From positions 1-28,475 of IMG/VR virus record IMGVR_UViG_3300011115_000610: a stretch of DNA of 28,475 nt; one strand, written 5' to 3'. This DNA comes from a virus. A program made the position numbers and the translations under genes. Below the pieces are notes generated by a model that was given only the letters and a program-made list of their open reading frames with translations, was not told the origin of the DNA and did not search any database. This document shows, piece after piece, positions 26,918 to 28,475 of this stretch (the stretch's first letter is position 1; each line of letters starts with the position of its first letter).

Positions 26918-27697
26918 TTAGTCAGTTGAAATGGTAATTACAAAACTAATCCAGTTGGAAGATGCATTTGCTATTGAAACTATTTGTGTACCAGTACCCA
27001 TTGCGTAATATTCAACAGTACTTCCTGAGCAATATGGACTAGTGTTTGTAATTACAGGAAGATTTGTATATGGAACACCACCACCGCCATAAGCACCATT
27101 ACCAATATTGCCTTGTGAAAATGGCAGTCCTCCAACTGAAACTTGTCCAGCATTTGCAGTACCATTAAAATTTGCTCTACCTGATATAACAACTGACCTA
27201 CCAACTTTTGTATACCAACCGCCTTGACTGTTGTAAGTTACCCCTGTATACCCACCTACTATTGTTGGAGTCCAAGTCCCTTCCTCATAATCATCCAATG
27301 TGTTTGCTTCAGATGATGCTGATTGGGTTGCGGGGAATGTAATGCCAGAACCACTTGTAGATGGCGTAGCTGCACCAACACCAATAGTTGTTGGGAATTT
27401 TGTTCTTTGTCCCGTGTCTACTGTTATAGCAGTTGCGTTATTAGTAGAAACAACGACATTTCCACCAGAAGAGGTAATAGACACATTGGAAGTGCCGTTA
27501 GAAATAGATGTTGATGCAAGATTGCTTGTGCCACTAGCAAGAGTTACGTTGGTTAGCGTAAGGTTTCCAAGCGTAGTAGTTATATTGCCAAGATAGACAG
27601 CCGTATTGCCGAGCGTGATAGCTGTAGCAAAGTTTTGGTCTAGTTGAGACAACGGTATTGACGTTGTTACGTTTGCAAAAATATTAGGAACTGCCAT
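26918..27697 (-). CDS. Tail fibre/spike protein, 259 aa
   Basis: MAVPNIFANVTTSIPLSQLD is the common N-terminal tail-attachment lead (A-P-N-x-F-A...x-L-S-x-L-D-x-N-F). It is followed by Thr/Asn/Ser repeats (LGNTAVYLGNITTTLGNLTL), then LDDYEEGTWTPTIVGGYTG with YTKVGRSVVISGRANFNG, a typical phage fibre C-terminal domain. Gly-rich end (NIGNGAYGGGGVPYT) and CSGSTVEYYAMGTGTQIV. Probable receptor-binding adhesin, trimeric. ATG 27697 is 1 base after the upstream stop. Confidence 0.82.
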   Translation of the reverse strand: MAVPNIFANVTTSIPLSQLDQNFATAITLGNTAVYLGNITTTLGNLTLTNVTLASGTSNLASTSISNGTSNVSITSSGGNVVVSTNNATAITVDTGQRTKFPTTIGVGAATPSTSGSGITFPATQSASSEANTLDDYEEGTWTPTIVGGYTGVTYNSQGGWYTKVGRSVVISGRANFNGTANAGQVSVGGLPFSQGNIGNGAYGGGGVPYTNLPVITNTSPYCSGSTVEYYAMGTGTQIVSIANASSNWISFVITISTD

Positions 27698-27698
27698 G

Positions 27699-28475
27699 TT
27701 AGAACCTCACTCTTAATTCATGTTCGTACTCGAACCCATTGATTACAAAATTTGCGCCCGTTGATGTAACGGTCATGCCCAAATACTTACCCCATTGCTT
27801 CGCATCAGTCTTGTATAGGGTATACCCACCACCGCCATACCAAGTGATTGTCGTTGAACTGTTGTTTGTCCACGAAATTGGATTGCTTAGATTATTAAGC
27901 CAAGTGACCAATTCTCCAAGTAAGACAGGAACGCTAGAGCCTCTTTCTGAATCCACCGTAACAGTTAATTGGGCAGCGTTGGTCAAAGTAGCCTCAATGC
28001 CAACCTTCAGAGCTTGCTTAGTCCTGATTGGGTCTTTCATTGGATTTAGAGAAGTCTGCACATAGCTGCTTATAGGAGAAGTTGTATCCGAATACAAACG
28101 AACACAAGATGTCCCATCTGTCCCATAGAGATTAATCCTGCCACCCAAAGGAGCAGAAGTGATGTAAGCCAAAGTAGCGCTGGCGCTAGTAAAAAACCAC
28201 TTTTTCTCAAAAAATATGGCTTGGATATACCGACTAGAGCTAGACGTTCCTAACCCACCCGTATATTTGAAGTTAAAGGCAGCGCACAGAATGTTGTTTA
28301 ACAACACCTGACCCGCATACACAGGCGCAGTAAAGTCAATGTAAGGGAAAACCCCATCTAGGCTATCTGAAATTTTGCTTGTCGTAGAACCCACTAAGGC
28401 ATATACGCCATAGTCATTCATAAACAGAACAGACCTAAAGTAAGGATAAATAGCGTATTGCAACTTAGAGCCAAC
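27699..28475 (-). CDS. Large tail/structural protein, partial (C-terminal part)
   Basis: The reading frame is open to the right edge (reads VGSKLQYAIYPYF before any start), so this is the C-terminal 258 or so residues of a longer gene. The sequence is beta-rich with aromatic clusters (YIDFTAPVYAGQVLLNN, GLGTSSSSRYIQAIFFEKKW, SWTNNSSTTITWYGGGG) and ends VINGFEYEHELRVRF. Ending with 'I.GF.YE..LR.R' and beta-propeller-like spacing are features of podovirus nozzle/hub proteins (T7 gp12, P22 gp10 type), but I only call it structural. Confidence 0.6.
   Translation of the reverse strand, partial: VGSKLQYAIYPYFRSVLFMNDYGVYALVGSTTSKISDSLDGVFPYIDFTAPVYAGQVLLNNILCAAFNFKYTGGLGTSSSSRYIQAIFFEKKWFFTSASATLAYITSAPLGGRINLYGTDGTSCVRLYSDTTSPISSYVQTSLNPMKDPIRTKQALKVGIEATLTNAAQLTVTVDSERGSSVPVLLGELVTWLNNLSNPISWTNNSSTTITWYGGGGYTLYKTDAKQWGKYLGMTVTSTGANFVINGFEYEHELRVRF

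Overview
The window looks like part of a tailed dsDNA bacteriophage genome. It carries a portal protein, a large terminase, virion proteins, a lysis cassette and a phage recombination module. There are no rRNA or tRNA genes and no cellular housekeeping genes. The phage is probably podovirus-like: I see no tail tube, sheath or tape-measure gene, but there is a run of long, Gly/Ala/Gln-rich, helical proteins of the ejection (internal virion) type. No integrase, CI-like repressor or partition gene is visible, so a lytic lifestyle is the simplest reading. Base composition (mid-40s percent GC by eye) and the style of the small proteins suggest an aquatic environmental phage of a proteobacterium. 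The host is not proven by the sequence.

Layout. (1) Positions 1-6062, minus strand: three small leading genes, then two glycosyltransferase/accessory and packaging genes (GT2, terminase, HTH protein, zinc-ribbon protein, portal), then a 58-residue protein and two tiny very basic peptides. (2) Positions 6063-6879: a gene-free divergent region. It holds an intrinsic terminator pointing into the leftward operon, a 19-bp inverted repeat enclosing AT-rich 16-bp iterons, and four perfect DnaA boxes. This is a convincing replication origin. (3) Positions 6880-8574, plus strand: a compositionally distinct block (rich in CCGG and CTGCAG) with a GP88-family protein, ended by a textbook terminator. (4) Positions 8617-10286, plus strand: tiny membrane and Cys-rich proteins and a DpdA-type DNA 7-deazaguanine transglycosylase whose 3' end changes frame at a run of nine A, followed by a strong structured terminator. 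(5) Positions 10547-15871, plus strand: conserved small phage proteins, then YqaJ exonuclease, RecT annealase, HTH protein, SSB-like protein and RusA resolvase, then a second glycosyltransferase and a SAM methyltransferase. (6) Positions 15868-28475, minus strand (transcribed right to left): fibre/tail-type proteins, four ejection-type proteins, small membrane proteins and the lysis cassette (membrane protein with an apparent ATT start, 48-residue membrane peptide, holin, M15 endopeptidase).

If the genome is circular or circularly permuted, the two minus-strand arms form one long late operon running from 6062 leftward through the unseen part and re-entering at 28475. The plus-strand early genes sit between the origin and the convergent point at 15868-15871. 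The early block offers recombination (YqaJ, RecT, SSB-like, RusA) and probable DNA or virion modification (DpdA, glycosyltransferases, methyltransferase). No DNA polymerase, helicase or primase lies in it, which fits with the DnaA boxes in suggesting dependence on the host replisome.

The best leads are the frame change in dpdA, the origin architecture, the terminator placed in the leader of the leftward operon, the ATT-initiated membrane gene, and a 36-bp spot with three mutually exclusive hairpins between rusA and the second glycosyltransferase.
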